This document shows positions 1 through 10,506 of a DNA stretch of 64,000 nt, piece by piece. Position 1 is the stretch's first letter. The number at the start of each line of letters is the position of its first letter. The stretch comes from JALCLA01 sp965653565. Its GTDB lineage: Bacteria > Pseudomonadota > Gammaproteobacteria > Xanthomonadales > Xanthomonadaceae. The DNA lies in the NCBI GenBank assembly GCA_965653565.1, contig CBFHAI010000008.1:1-64000 (forward strand), in the 5' to 3' direction. The notes beneath the pieces are model-generated. The model was not told the origin of the DNA and searched no databases. It was given only the letters and a program-made list of their open reading frames with translations. The translations under genes were made by a program, and so were the position numbers.

Positions 1-3000
1 GCCGACACCATCAACGCGATGACCAACACGCTCGCGATCTTCGCCGACCAGGTGACGACGGTGGCGCGCGAAGTCGGCGTCGAAGGCCGCCTCGGCGGCC
101 AGGCCAACGTGCCGGGCACCGCCGGCATCTGGAAGGATCTGACGGCGAACGTCAACCGGCTCGCCGCCAATCTCACCTCGCAGGTGCGCGCGATCGCCGA
201 AGTGGCGACCGCCGTGACCAAGGGCGACCTCACGCGCCTGATTCAAGTCGATGCGCGCGGCGAAGTGGCCGACCTGAAAGACAATATCAACTCGATGATC
301 GACAACCTGCGCGGCACCACGGAGCGCAATCGCGAACAGGACTGGCTCAAGACCAACCTGGCGAAGTTCTCCGGCACCATGCAGGGCCAGCGCGACCTGA
401 TCACGCTGGGCCAGACGCTGCTGTCCGAACTCGCGCCGCTGGTCAACGCCGAACAGGGCGTGATGTACGTGATGGAAGGCGCCGACGAATCGCCGCGGCT
501 GCGCCAGCTCGCCGGCTACGCCGACCAGCCGCGCGACGAACGTTCGCGCGAATTCCGCCTCGGCGAAGGCCTCGTCGGCCAGTGCGCGGCCGAGCGCCGG
601 CGCCTGCTGATCGACGAAGTGCCGGACGATGCGATCCAGATCGGCTCGGGCCTGTTCAGCGCCAAGCCGCGCAGCGTCATCGTGCTGCCGGTGCTGTTCG
701 AAGATCAGGTCAAGGCCGTCATCGAACTGGCGAGCCTGCGCGAATTCACCGACTCGCACCGCGCCTTCCTCGAACAGCTCACCGGCTCGATCGGCATCGT
801 GCTCAACACGATCGAAGCCACGATGCGCACCGAGAGCCTGCTCGCGCAGTCGCAGAAACTCGCGTCCGAACTGCAGACGCAGCAGCGCGAACTGCAGCAG
901 GCGAACGAAGAAATGGCGCTGAAAGCCAAGCTGCTGGCCGAACGCAACGTCGAAGTCGAACGCAAGAACCAGGAAATCGAACAGGCCCGCCGCGCGCTGG
1001 AAGAAAAGGCCGCGGAACTGGCGCTCACCTCGCGCTACAAGTCCGAATTCCTCGCCAACATGTCGCACGAGTTGCGCACGCCGCTGAACTCGATCCTGAT
1101 CCTCGGCCAGCAGCTGTCCGACAACGTCGAAGCCAATCTCACGCCAAAACAGGTGGAATTCGCCAAGACCATCCACGGCGCCGGCACCGATCTGTTGAAC
1201 CTGATCTCCGACATTCTCGATCTGTCGAAGATCGAGTCCGGCACGGTGACGGTGGAAAGCGAAGAGATCACCTTCGGCCAGATCCGCGACACCATCGAAC
1301 GCAACTTCAGCCACGAAGCCGATCGCCGCAATCTCGAATTCGGACTCGATTTCGATCCGGCACTGGGACGCGCGCTCAACACCGATCCCAAGCGCCTGCA
1401 GCAGATCCTCAAGAACCTGCTGTCGAACGCCTTCAAGTTCACCGAGCAAGGCAGCGTGCGGCTGGCGGCGCGTGTCGCGCGGCAGGGCTGGACGCCGGAT
1501 CATCCGGTGCTGTCGCAGGCGCCGGTGGTCGTGGCCTTCACCGTCACCGACACGGGCATCGGCATCTCGCCCGACAAGCAGCGCATCATTTTCGAAGCCT
1601 TCCAGCAGGCCGATGCGGGCACCGCGCGCAAGTTCGGCGGTACCGGCCTCGGACTTGCGATCAGCCGCGAGCTGGCGAGCCTGCTCGGCGGTGAAATCAA
1701 ACTGGCCTCGATGCCGGGCGAAGGCAGCACGTTCACGCTGTATCTGCCGCTCAATTACAGCGGCACGGCGGCGCCGCGCCGCCGCGTGTCGCCCGAAAGC
1801 GAAGCGCTGGCGCGCACGCTGCAGGCCAGCCTGCCGGCGCAGCGGCAGGAGGAAATCGAAGACGATCGCCACGCGCTCGATGGCGACCAGCCGGTGCTGC
1901 TGATTGTCGAGGACGATCCGCACTACGCGCGCGTGCTGCTCGATCTGGCGCGCGCGCGAGGCTTCCGCGGCGTGGTCGCGATGCGCGGCAGCGACGCGCT
2001 GAAACTGGCGCGCGAGTATCGCCCGACGGCGGTGTCGCTCGACATTTTCCTACCCGACATGCTCGGCTGGACCGTGCTCGCAAGGCTCAAGCAGGATCCG
2101 CTCACCCGCCACATCCCGGTGCAGATCGTCACCATCGAGGAAGAACGCCAGCACGGCATGGAACGCGGCGCGTATTCGTTCCTGCCCAAGCCGACCACCA
2201 CCGAAGGCATCGAAGTCGCGCTCGATCGCATCAAGCGTTTCGCCCAGCCGCGCGTGCGTCGCCTGCTGGTGGTGGAGGACAACGAAGCCGAGCGCATGAG
2301 CATCCGCGCGCTGATCGAGCACGACGACGTCGAAATCGTCACGGTGGCGACCGGTGCCGAAGCCCTCAGCCGGCTGCGCAACGAAAGTTTCGACTGCGCC
2401 GTGCTCGACCTGAGCCTGCCCGACATGAGCGGCTTCGAATTGCTCGACGTGGTGCAAAAAGATCCGCAGCTGCGCGATGTGCCGATCGTGGTGTTCACCG
2501 GCCGCGATCTCACCGGCGACGAGGAAGCCAGGCTCAACCGCATGGCCAAGAGCATCGTCATCAAGGGCGCGCAATCGCCGGAGCGCCTGCTCGACGAAAC
2601 CGCGCTGTTCCTGCACCGCGTGGTGGCCAACCTGCCGCCCGAACAGCGCCGCATGCTCGACAGCCTTTACACTTCGAACGACGCGCTCACCCACAAGAAG
2701 GTGCTGGTGGTCGACGACGACATCCGCAATATCTTCGCGGTGTCGAGCATCCTCGAGCGCCAGGGCATGGAAGTGCTCACCGCCACCAACGGCCAGGAGG
2801 CGATCCAGCGGCTGGAGTCGCAGCCCGACACCTCGCTCATCCTGATGGATATCATGATGCCCGACATGGACGGTTATCAGACGATGCGCGAAATCCGCAA
2901 GAACGGCGCGTTCCGCTCGCTGCCGATCGTGGCGCTCACCGCCAAGGCGATGAAGGGCGACCGCGAGAAGTGCCTGGAGGCCGGCGCATCGGACTACATC

Positions 3001-3060
3001 GCCAAGCCCGTCCACACCGATCAGCTGCTGGCGACGCTGCGCCAGTGGCTGCACCGTTGA
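1..3060 (+). CDS. HAMP-GAF hybrid histidine kinase with three receiver domains (5' end outside window)
   Basis: The frame is open from base 1, so the true start lies upstream. Order seen: HAMP-like repeats (about residues 1-105 of the visible part), a GAF-like sensor (about 120-280), a coiled coil rich in Gln/Glu (about 285-345), a HisKA box with SHELRTP (phospho-acceptor His near 356), a HATPase domain (N box LLSNAFKFT, G1 DTGIGI, G2 GTGLGLAI) and then three REC domains with phospho-acceptor Asp in SLDIFLPD, VLDLSLPD and LMDIMMPD. Serial HAMP units are typical of soluble or group III hybrid kinases, and three RECs imply a multi-step phosphorelay. The next gene follows 44 bp later on the same strand and is also a hybrid kinase. 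The signal sensed cannot be told from the sequence. No DNA-binding output domain is present. Confidence 0.95.
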   Translation, partial: ADTINAMTNTLAIFADQVTTVAREVGVEGRLGGQANVPGTAGIWKDLTANVNRLAANLTSQVRAIAEVATAVTKGDLTRLIQVDARGEVADLKDNINSMIDNLRGTTERNREQDWLKTNLAKFSGTMQGQRDLITLGQTLLSELAPLVNAEQGVMYVMEGADESPRLRQLAGYADQPRDERSREFRLGEGLVGQCAAERRRLLIDEVPDDAIQIGSGLFSAKPRSVIVLPVLFEDQVKAVIELASLREFTDSHRAFLEQLTGSIGIVLNTIEATMRTESLLAQSQKLASELQTQQRELQQANEEMALKAKLLAERNVEVERKNQEIEQARRALEEKAAELALTSRYKSEFLANMSHELRTPLNSILILGQQLSDNVEANLTPKQVEFAKTIHGAGTDLLNLISDILDLSKIESGTVTVESEEITFGQIRDTIERNFSHEADRRNLEFGLDFDPALGRALNTDPKRLQQILKNLLSNAFKFTEQGSVRLAARVARQGWTPDHPVLSQAPVVVAFTVTDTGIGISPDKQRIIFEAFQQADAGTARKFGGTGLGLAISRELASLLGGEIKLASMPGEGSTFTLYLPLNYSGTAAPRRRVSPESEALARTLQASLPAQRQEEIEDDRHALDGDQPVLLIVEDDPHYARVLLDLARARGFRGVVAMRGSDALKLAREYRPTAVSLDIFLPDMLGWTVLARLKQDPLTRHIPVQIVTIEEERQHGMERGAYSFLPKPTTTEGIEVALDRIKRFAQPRVRRLLVVEDNEAERMSIRALIEHDDVEIVTVATGAEALSRLRNESFDCAVLDLSLPDMSGFELLDVVQKDPQLRDVPIVVFTGRDLTGDEEARLNRMAKSIVIKGAQSPERLLDETALFLHRVVANLPPEQRRMLDSLYTSNDALTHKKVLVVDDDIRNIFAVSSILERQGMEVLTATNGQEAIQRLESQPDTSLILMDIMMPDMDGYQTMREIRKNGAFRSLPIVALTAKAMKGDREKCLEAGASDYIAKPVHTDQLLATLRQWLHR

Positions 3061-3104
3061 GCGCGGGCGCACGTGAGTACAAGGCTACGGAGATCTCGCG
3101 CGCC

Positions 3105-4823
3105 ATGGTGAACATCCTGCTCGTCGATGACCAGCCCGGCCGCCTGCTCAGCTACGAGGCGATCCTGGGCGAACTCGGCGAGAACATGGTGCGCGCGAAG
3201 TCGGGCACCGAGGCGCTTGCGCGCCTGATGGAGATGGAGTTCGCCGTCATCCTGCTCGACGTCAACATGCCCGGCATGGACGGCTTCGAGACGGCCAGCC
3301 TGATCCACCAGCATCCGCGCCACGAGAAGACGCCGATCATCTTCGTCACGGCCGTCCACATCACCGACCTGGATCGCATCCGCGGTTACAACCTGGGCGC
3401 GGTCGACTACGTGTTCGTGCCGGTGGTGCCGGAAATCCTGCGTTCGAAAGTCGCCGTGCTGTGCGAACTGTTCCGCCAGCGGCGCGAACTGCAGCGGCTC
3501 AATCGCCATCTCGAAGTGGCGAACGAAGAACTGGCGCACGCCAATGCCGCGCTGCAGGCGGAAAAAGCGCTGGAACTGCGCGCGCTCAACGATGCGCTCG
3601 AACGCACCAACCGCGATCTGGCCCATACCAACATCAATCTGCAGGGCGAGATCATTGAGCGCCGCCGCGCCGAAGAACGGCTGCGCGACACCGACCGGCG
3701 CAAGGACGAATTCCTTGCCACGCTCGCGCACGAACTGCGCAATCCGCTGGCACCGATTCGCAACGCGCTGCGCCTGCTGCAGGTCGGCGATCGCAGTTCG
3801 GCCGCCGATGCGATGTACATCATGGAACGCCAGCTGCGCCAGCTGGTGCGCCTGATCGACGATCTGCTCGATGTCTCGCGCATCACGCGCGGCAAGCTCG
3901 AAATGCGCAAACGCCGCGTGCTGCTGCGCGCGATTCTCGAAGACGCGGTGGAAACCGTGCGCCCGTCGATCGACGAAGCCGGCCAGCGCCTGCATATCGA
4001 AGTGCCGGAAACCGATCAATACATCGAGGCCGATCCCGAACGCCTGGCGCAGGTGTTTTCCAATCTGCTCAACAATGCCAGCAAGTACAGCGACATCGAC
4101 GCGCTGATCCGGTTGCAGGCGAATGTCGATGGCGAGCACGTGCGGGTGCACGTGGTCGACGAGGGCATCGGCGTGCCTTCGCATCTGCTCGAACAGATCT
4201 TCGAATTGTTCGTGCAGGCCGACACCTCGCTCGAACGCTCGCGCGGCGGCCTGGGCATCGGGCTGACGCTGGTGCGGCAACTGGTGGAAATGCACGGAGG
4301 CAAAGTGAGCGCGCGCAGCAGCGGCAGCGGCAAAGGCAGCACCTTCACCGTCGAACTGCCGCTGCCCGGCGCCACCGCGCTGGTCGCGCCGGCGCCCGCC
4401 GCGCAGACACCGTCTGCGACGCAGACCACGTCCGAGGCGCGCCGCATCCTGGTGGTGGACGACAACCGCGATGCCGCCGATACGCTGGCGCTGACGCTGC
4501 GCCTGTTCGATCACGACGTGCGCGTCATCTACGATCCGCTGCATGCGCTCGAACTGGCCGAAAGTTTCCGTCCCGACCTGGTGTTCATGGATGTCGGTAT
4601 GCCCGGCATGAACGGCTACGACCTGGCGCGCCACATGCGTGCCTGCGCCTGGAGCGACGGCACGCTGCTGGTGGCCCTCACCGGCTGGGGGCAGGAGGAA
4701 GATCGCCGCCGCTCGCGCGAAGCGGGCTTCGATCATCACCTGGTGAAACCGGCGGAATTCGCCGACATCGAACTGATGTGCCGCACCCTGCGGCAAGCGC
4801 CGGTCGGACAAACCGAACAATGA
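3105..4823 (+). CDS. REC-HisKA-HATPase-REC hybrid sensor kinase
   Basis: The 572-aa protein starts at ATG 3105, because the REC domain begins right there (VNILLVDDQPGR) and GGAG sits about 12 bases upstream; an in-frame ATG at 2970 lies inside the previous gene. Order: N-terminal REC (Asp in ILLDVNMPGMDG), coiled coil (about residues 115-190), HisKA with LAHELRNPLAPIRN, HATPase (N box NLLNNASKYS, G1 DEGIGV, G2 GLGIGLTLV), a short Ala/Pro linker and a C-terminal REC (VFMDVGMPGMNG). No membrane segment is visible, so it should be cytoplasmic and take phosphate from, or give it to, its neighbours. The last base pairs overlap the next kinase gene, so the three kinases are probably made together. 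Confidence 0.93.
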   Translation: MVNILLVDDQPGRLLSYEAILGELGENMVRAKSGTEALARLMEMEFAVILLDVNMPGMDGFETASLIHQHPRHEKTPIIFVTAVHITDLDRIRGYNLGAVDYVFVPVVPEILRSKVAVLCELFRQRRELQRLNRHLEVANEELAHANAALQAEKALELRALNDALERTNRDLAHTNINLQGEIIERRRAEERLRDTDRRKDEFLATLAHELRNPLAPIRNALRLLQVGDRSSAADAMYIMERQLRQLVRLIDDLLDVSRITRGKLEMRKRRVLLRAILEDAVETVRPSIDEAGQRLHIEVPETDQYIEADPERLAQVFSNLLNNASKYSDIDALIRLQANVDGEHVRVHVVDEGIGVPSHLLEQIFELFVQADTSLERSRGGLGIGLTLVRQLVEMHGGKVSARSSGSGKGSTFTVELPLPGATALVAPAPAAQTPSATQTTSEARRILVVDDNRDAADTLALTLRLFDHDVRVIYDPLHALELAESFRPDLVFMDVGMPGMNGYDLARHMRACAWSDGTLLVALTGWGQEEDRRRSREAGFDHHLVKPAEFADIELMCRTLRQAPVGQTEQ

Positions 4824-5554
4824 ACGCGGAGCGATCGGCCGACCCGCCGGCCTTGCCGGAGCGGTGTTTCGAGCCGCTCGCGGCGGCGCCGCCGGTGCGA
4901 CCGGCCTGGCTGAGCAAGCTCAGTCACGACCTGCGCAATCAGCTCTCGCCGATCCGCACCGCAACGCAGTTGCTGCAGAGCGGCCGGCTGGACAGCGAAC
5001 GCCAGGCCGAAATGCTCGAAATGATCGAGCGCCAGATCCAGCGCATGGTGCGCATGCTCGACGATGTGTCGGAGTACGGGCGGCTGGGCGTGGAGTCCAA
5101 GTACGAGGTGCTGCATCTGGATTACGTGATCGACAGTGCGCTCGGCCAGATCGGCCAGCGCATCACCGCGGCCGGCCACGCGTTCGAACATCACCTGCCG
5201 GAAGAGCGCGTGCGCATCGTCGGCGACCGCGCGCGGCTGGTGCAGATGTTCGTGCGCCTGTTCGACAACGCGATCCGCTTCACGCCCGGCGGCGGTCATC
5301 TGTCGCTGAGCATCGTGCATCACGACCGTCACGCCGAAGTGCGGTTGCGCGACAGCGGACCGGGCATCGAAGCCGAACGCCTGGAACGTATTTTCGAGTT
5401 GCCCGAAGGCCCACGCGCCGCCGAGGGCCTGGGCATCAGCCTGTTGCTGGCGCGGGCATGCGCGCGCGAGCATGGCGGCGATCTTGAAGCGCACAGCGAT
5501 GGGCCCGGGAAAGGCAGTGAGTTCGTGGTGCGGTTGCCGCTCAGGCTAGATTGA
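4820..5554 (+). CDS. small soluble histidine kinase
   Basis: The ATG at 4820 overlaps the TGA of the preceding gene (ATGA), which points to translational coupling and decides the start; the protein is 244 aa. After a Pro/Ala-rich N-terminus it has a HisKA box (SHDLRNQLSPIRTATQLL, near residue 38) and a HATPase domain with N box RLFDNAIRFT, G1 DSGPGI and G2 GLGISLLLAR. There is no sensor, membrane or receiver domain. It is closely similar in plan to the kinase core of the gene before it, so it may be a duplicate or a phosphate-shuttling partner for the RECs of its neighbours. Which receiver it serves cannot be seen here. Confidence 0.9.
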   Translation: MNAERSADPPALPERCFEPLAAAPPVRPAWLSKLSHDLRNQLSPIRTATQLLQSGRLDSERQAEMLEMIERQIQRMVRMLDDVSEYGRLGVESKYEVLHLDYVIDSALGQIGQRITAAGHAFEHHLPEERVRIVGDRARLVQMFVRLFDNAIRFTPGGGHLSLSIVHHDRHAEVRLRDSGPGIEAERLERIFELPEGPRAAEGLGISLLLARACAREHGGDLEAHSDGPGKGSEFVVRLPLRLD

Positions 5555-5566
5555 CTCGCAATCCAA

Positions 5567-5590
5567 TCGCGCAAGCTGCGACTTTTTTTG
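5567..5590 (+). terminator. probable intrinsic terminator of the kinase cluster
   Basis: A short stem (TCGCG pairing with TGCGA, one G-T pair) ends in a run of seven T, 13 bases after the stop of the third kinase. The stem is only about five pairs, so strength is uncertain. Confidence 0.5.
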
Positions 5591-5827
5591 CAGTATCCCG
5601 ACAGCGAAGACGCGAGACGAATTCCGGTTGAAGGCCAGCGTCGCGCTACATCACGCCATCGCCGTCAGTTGTCTCCGCGCAATCCAGACCCTTCCGAGTG
5701 AGCCACGGCACCAGCAGCGGTGTCCGTCTGCCCGTACCCCTTCGTACGACTGAGTTGCTCGACGAGCTCCATCGGGACGGTTCCAACGAGCGCTCGCACA
5801 ACCTCATGTCGACTCAGGAGAGTAACC

Positions 5828-6223
5828 GTGATTCGTAACGCACTTGCAGCCTCGATCATTATCTTCGCCGGCACCTGCCAGGCGGCGCCAAGCTATATAT
5901 GCCAGGTAACTCTTTCGCCCCGGGAGTCGGCGAAAGGCACGGAGGGATACCTGACGATCGACCTCACGACCGCCCCCGGCTGCGGCGGACAGTCACTGCT
6001 TTCGCAGTGGATCTGTACGGCGGGTATGACCGACGCCAGCTTCGGCCTTGAAGCAGCACAGTGCGCCGCACAACCGACGACCCATACCATCGAGTCGCTC
6101 GCCACGCTGCAAAACACATTGTTGCAGGCCAAGGCCTGGGGCATGACGATCGACGGAATGCTTGCACCCTGTCGCTCCGCGGCGGTCGGTAACAAGTGCT
6201 GGTCGTCGGTGATAGTGCGGTAG
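5828..6223 (+). CDS. small secreted cysteine-rich protein of unknown function
   Basis: The GTG at 5828 is chosen because AGGAG lies 7 bases upstream and translation from it opens directly with a Sec signal peptide (MIRNALAASIIIFAGTCQA, cut before APSY). An upstream in-frame ATG at 5720 gives an implausible basic extension. The product is 131 aa; the mature part is about 112 aa with six cysteines, suggesting disulfide bonds in the periplasm or outside. I do not recognise the family. It stands alone between the kinase cluster and the convergent uup gene. Confidence 0.72.
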   Translation: MIRNALAASIIIFAGTCQAAPSYICQVTLSPRESAKGTEGYLTIDLTTAPGCGGQSLLSQWICTAGMTDASFGLEAAQCAAQPTTHTIESLATLQNTLLQAKAWGMTIDGMLAPCRSAAVGNKCWSSVIVR

Positions 6224-6292
6224 GGTCTGGTAGTCGCTCCTCGCTCGACCGCATGGCTCCTCGCAGATAGATTGGTCGAAAGCGAACCGCTG

Positions 6293-8182
<1,890 letters not shown>

Positions 8183-8489
8183 ACGGAGAAAAGCTCAACC
8201 GGTGATAGCGAGCCGGCGATTGTCTCACCCCGGCCTCGCGCGCGCTCGGTGCGGCGTCCGAAAGCGGTTCGACCATTCGTCGGGCACTAGCCACCGCTCG
8301 AGCCCGCCGCGTGTAAATTTGCGATGCAGATCACACAAAATCAGCTGAAGAAAGTTAAATTCTGTTACGCGCCTGTGTCGCAGCCATCGGCTGCGGCCGG
8401 CGGAGGTATCGCCGCAGCCTCGCGCTGCGGCCGGGGGAACGCATCGGCGAAGCCAACGGCTGGCCGTCACCACGCTGCAGGGGATCCGC
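8183..8489. other. divergent promoter region between uup and the DUF1800 gene
   Basis: 307 bases without a gene. It must carry promoters for both directions. The middle is AT-richer than its flanks and holds a CRP/Clp-like palindrome at 8320-8335. GGGGAT just before 8490 is a fair ribosome binding site. Confidence 0.6.
8320..8335. promoter_or_regulatory. CRP/Clp-like binding site
   Basis: TGCGA-N6-TCACA matches nine of the ten core bases of the CRP/Clp consensus TGTGA-N6-TCACA and lies in an AT-rich pocket 155 bases upstream of the DUF1800 gene. Xanthomonads use Clp, a CRP homologue, to control secreted proteins, which fits the exported downstream products. Binding itself is inferred. Confidence 0.45.
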
Positions 8490-10496
8490 ATGAATTCACA
8501 GAATCGACCGACGCGCCGCGCCTTTTTGGCCGGCGTGGGCGCCGCCTCGCTGACCGCGCTGGCGCCGGCCGCCGGCGCCACTGCCGCACCGACCGGCGAC
8601 AAACTCAGCCGCGCCCTGCGGCAGACCTTGTCGACCGGCAAGAGCAGCGCCGACAACGCCGTGGTGCCGCCGCTCGCGGTGCGCGCGCTGCATCGCATGG
8701 GCTACGGCCCGGCCCGCCGCAAGGTGGTGCCGCAGGTCGCGGCCAATCCGTCGAGCATCTTCGGCGGCGGCTTCGAAAGTTCGCAGGTGCTGGGCAGCGA
8801 CGACATCGCGCACTTCATGGCGCTCGGGTCCGACGACGACACCCGGTTGGCGAACTACGTCGAAGAACAACTCAATCCCGCCAACATCCCCGATACCGAG
8901 CTCACCGCGCGCTTCGCGCAAAACGCGCCGGCCTTCGCCGTGATGAACCAGGGCCTGGCGCCGGTGTTCGCGGCGCGCGAATGCAATGGTTTCGACAACT
9001 ACTCGCGCCCGTATCGCGAAGTCGAAAAAGCCGCCTTCACGCGTGCGGTGTACAGCCGGCACCAGCTCGCCGAAGTGATGGCCGAGTTCTGGCACGGCCA
9101 CTTCAACATCTTCGCCGGCGCCGACGAAGACATCTACGTGAGCTGGCACTCGTGGGACCGCGACGTCATCCGCGCCCATTCCTTCGGCAACTTCTACAAC
9201 CTGCTCGAAGCCAGTGCGCATCATCCGGCGATGCTCGAATATCTCGACAATTACGAGAACAGCAAGGCCGGTTTCAACGAAAACTACGCGCGCGAACTGT
9301 TCGAACTGCACACGCTGGGCGCCGAGAATTATCGCGGCCTGCAGCTGCCGCTGACGGTCGAAGCGCTGGCGACCAATCCCTACGCCGGCCTCGGCGATGC
9401 CGATCTCGACAACGCCAACTACGGCGGCGGCATCGCGATTTCCGATCCGCTGCGCAGCATCGCGCGCTACTACGTCGACAGCGACGTCTACGAAGCCGCA
9501 CGCGCCCTCACCGGCTGGCGCTACAGCGATCAGGACCAGGGCGGCAGCTGCGGCACCGGCGCCTTCTTCGTGGTGGAGGACGATCACGACATCGCCGCCA
9601 AGTCGGTGCTCGGCCGCGGACTGGGCACGCATCGCGCCGATCTGACCGCCGATCTCGAAGGCCGTCTGGTGCTGAAGATGGCCGCCTATCACCCCGGCAC
9701 CGCCAACTACATCGCGCGCAAGCTGTGCACGCGCTTGATCGCCGACGATCCGCCCGAGTCGGTGGTGCAGGCCGCCGCCGCGACCTTCTACGCCAACCGC
9801 AAGGCGCCCGACCAGATCAAGCGCACGCTGCGCACCATCCTGCTGTCGCCGGAGTTCAAGGATCCGCAGTTGTGGGGCAGCAAGGTCAAGCGGCCGTTCG
9901 AATACGTGGTGTCGGCGATGCGCGCCGCCGGCCTCGACTACACCTTCCGCATGGACGATGCCAGCAACACCACCAACGACTTCCTCAACCTCTACAACCT
10001 CGCCGGCCATCGCCTGTACTGGTGGCGCACGCCCGACGGCTATCCCGATGCGCGCGGCCACTGGCAAGGCACCAACACGCTGGTGCAGGCCTGGCGCACC
10101 ATCGACTGGCTGCTCGATCGCAACGCCGACAACCAGGCCACGCGCGTGATGCGCGTGATCGACATCACGCTCGACAACATCGCAGGCAATCCCACCGCGC
10201 GCCAGGTGGTGGAGTTCTGGTGCAACTGGATCATCGGCTTCACGCCGGACGGCGGCTGGACCGGCCCGGCCGGCACCGCGATCAATTCCGCGCCCACGGC
10301 ACTGGGCCGCGCCGCACTGAAATTCTTCACCCAATCGGGCTTCGCCGGTTTGAACGACCGCGCGATCTGGCCGGCCGACGACGAACCGATCACGCGCACC
10401 GCGCTGGCTGCCGCCGGCGGCCAGTACGAGTGGCACGTCCGGCTGCGCGGCCTGGTCGCGCTGATCGTGTGGTCTCCCAATTTCCTGCAGCGCTGA
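8490..10496 (+). CDS. Tat-exported DUF1800 family protein
   Basis: The 668-aa protein has an N-terminal Tat signal (TRRAFLAGVGAASLTAL, cut after AAGA). DUF1800 hallmarks are visible: LHRMGYGP, the MAEFWHGHFNI segment, ENYARELFELHTLG, ALTGWRY and a C-terminal ILLSPEFKDP. The biochemical role of DUF1800 is not known. It is commonly encoded directly upstream of a DUF1501 gene, as here (10-base gap), so the two are likely exported already folded and work together. A second, diverged pair lies at 56412-59535. GGGGAT precedes the start. Confidence 0.92.
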   Translation: MNSQNRPTRRAFLAGVGAASLTALAPAAGATAAPTGDKLSRALRQTLSTGKSSADNAVVPPLAVRALHRMGYGPARRKVVPQVAANPSSIFGGGFESSQVLGSDDIAHFMALGSDDDTRLANYVEEQLNPANIPDTELTARFAQNAPAFAVMNQGLAPVFAARECNGFDNYSRPYREVEKAAFTRAVYSRHQLAEVMAEFWHGHFNIFAGADEDIYVSWHSWDRDVIRAHSFGNFYNLLEASAHHPAMLEYLDNYENSKAGFNENYARELFELHTLGAENYRGLQLPLTVEALATNPYAGLGDADLDNANYGGGIAISDPLRSIARYYVDSDVYEAARALTGWRYSDQDQGGSCGTGAFFVVEDDHDIAAKSVLGRGLGTHRADLTADLEGRLVLKMAAYHPGTANYIARKLCTRLIADDPPESVVQAAAATFYANRKAPDQIKRTLRTILLSPEFKDPQLWGSKVKRPFEYVVSAMRAAGLDYTFRMDDASNTTNDFLNLYNLAGHRLYWWRTPDGYPDARGHWQGTNTLVQAWRTIDWLLDRNADNQATRVMRVIDITLDNIAGNPTARQVVEFWCNWIIGFTPDGGWTGPAGTAINSAPTALGRAALKFFTQSGFAGLNDRAIWPADDEPITRTALAAAGGQYEWHVRLRGLVALIVWSPNFLQR

Positions 10497-10506
10497 GGAC
10501 GAACCG

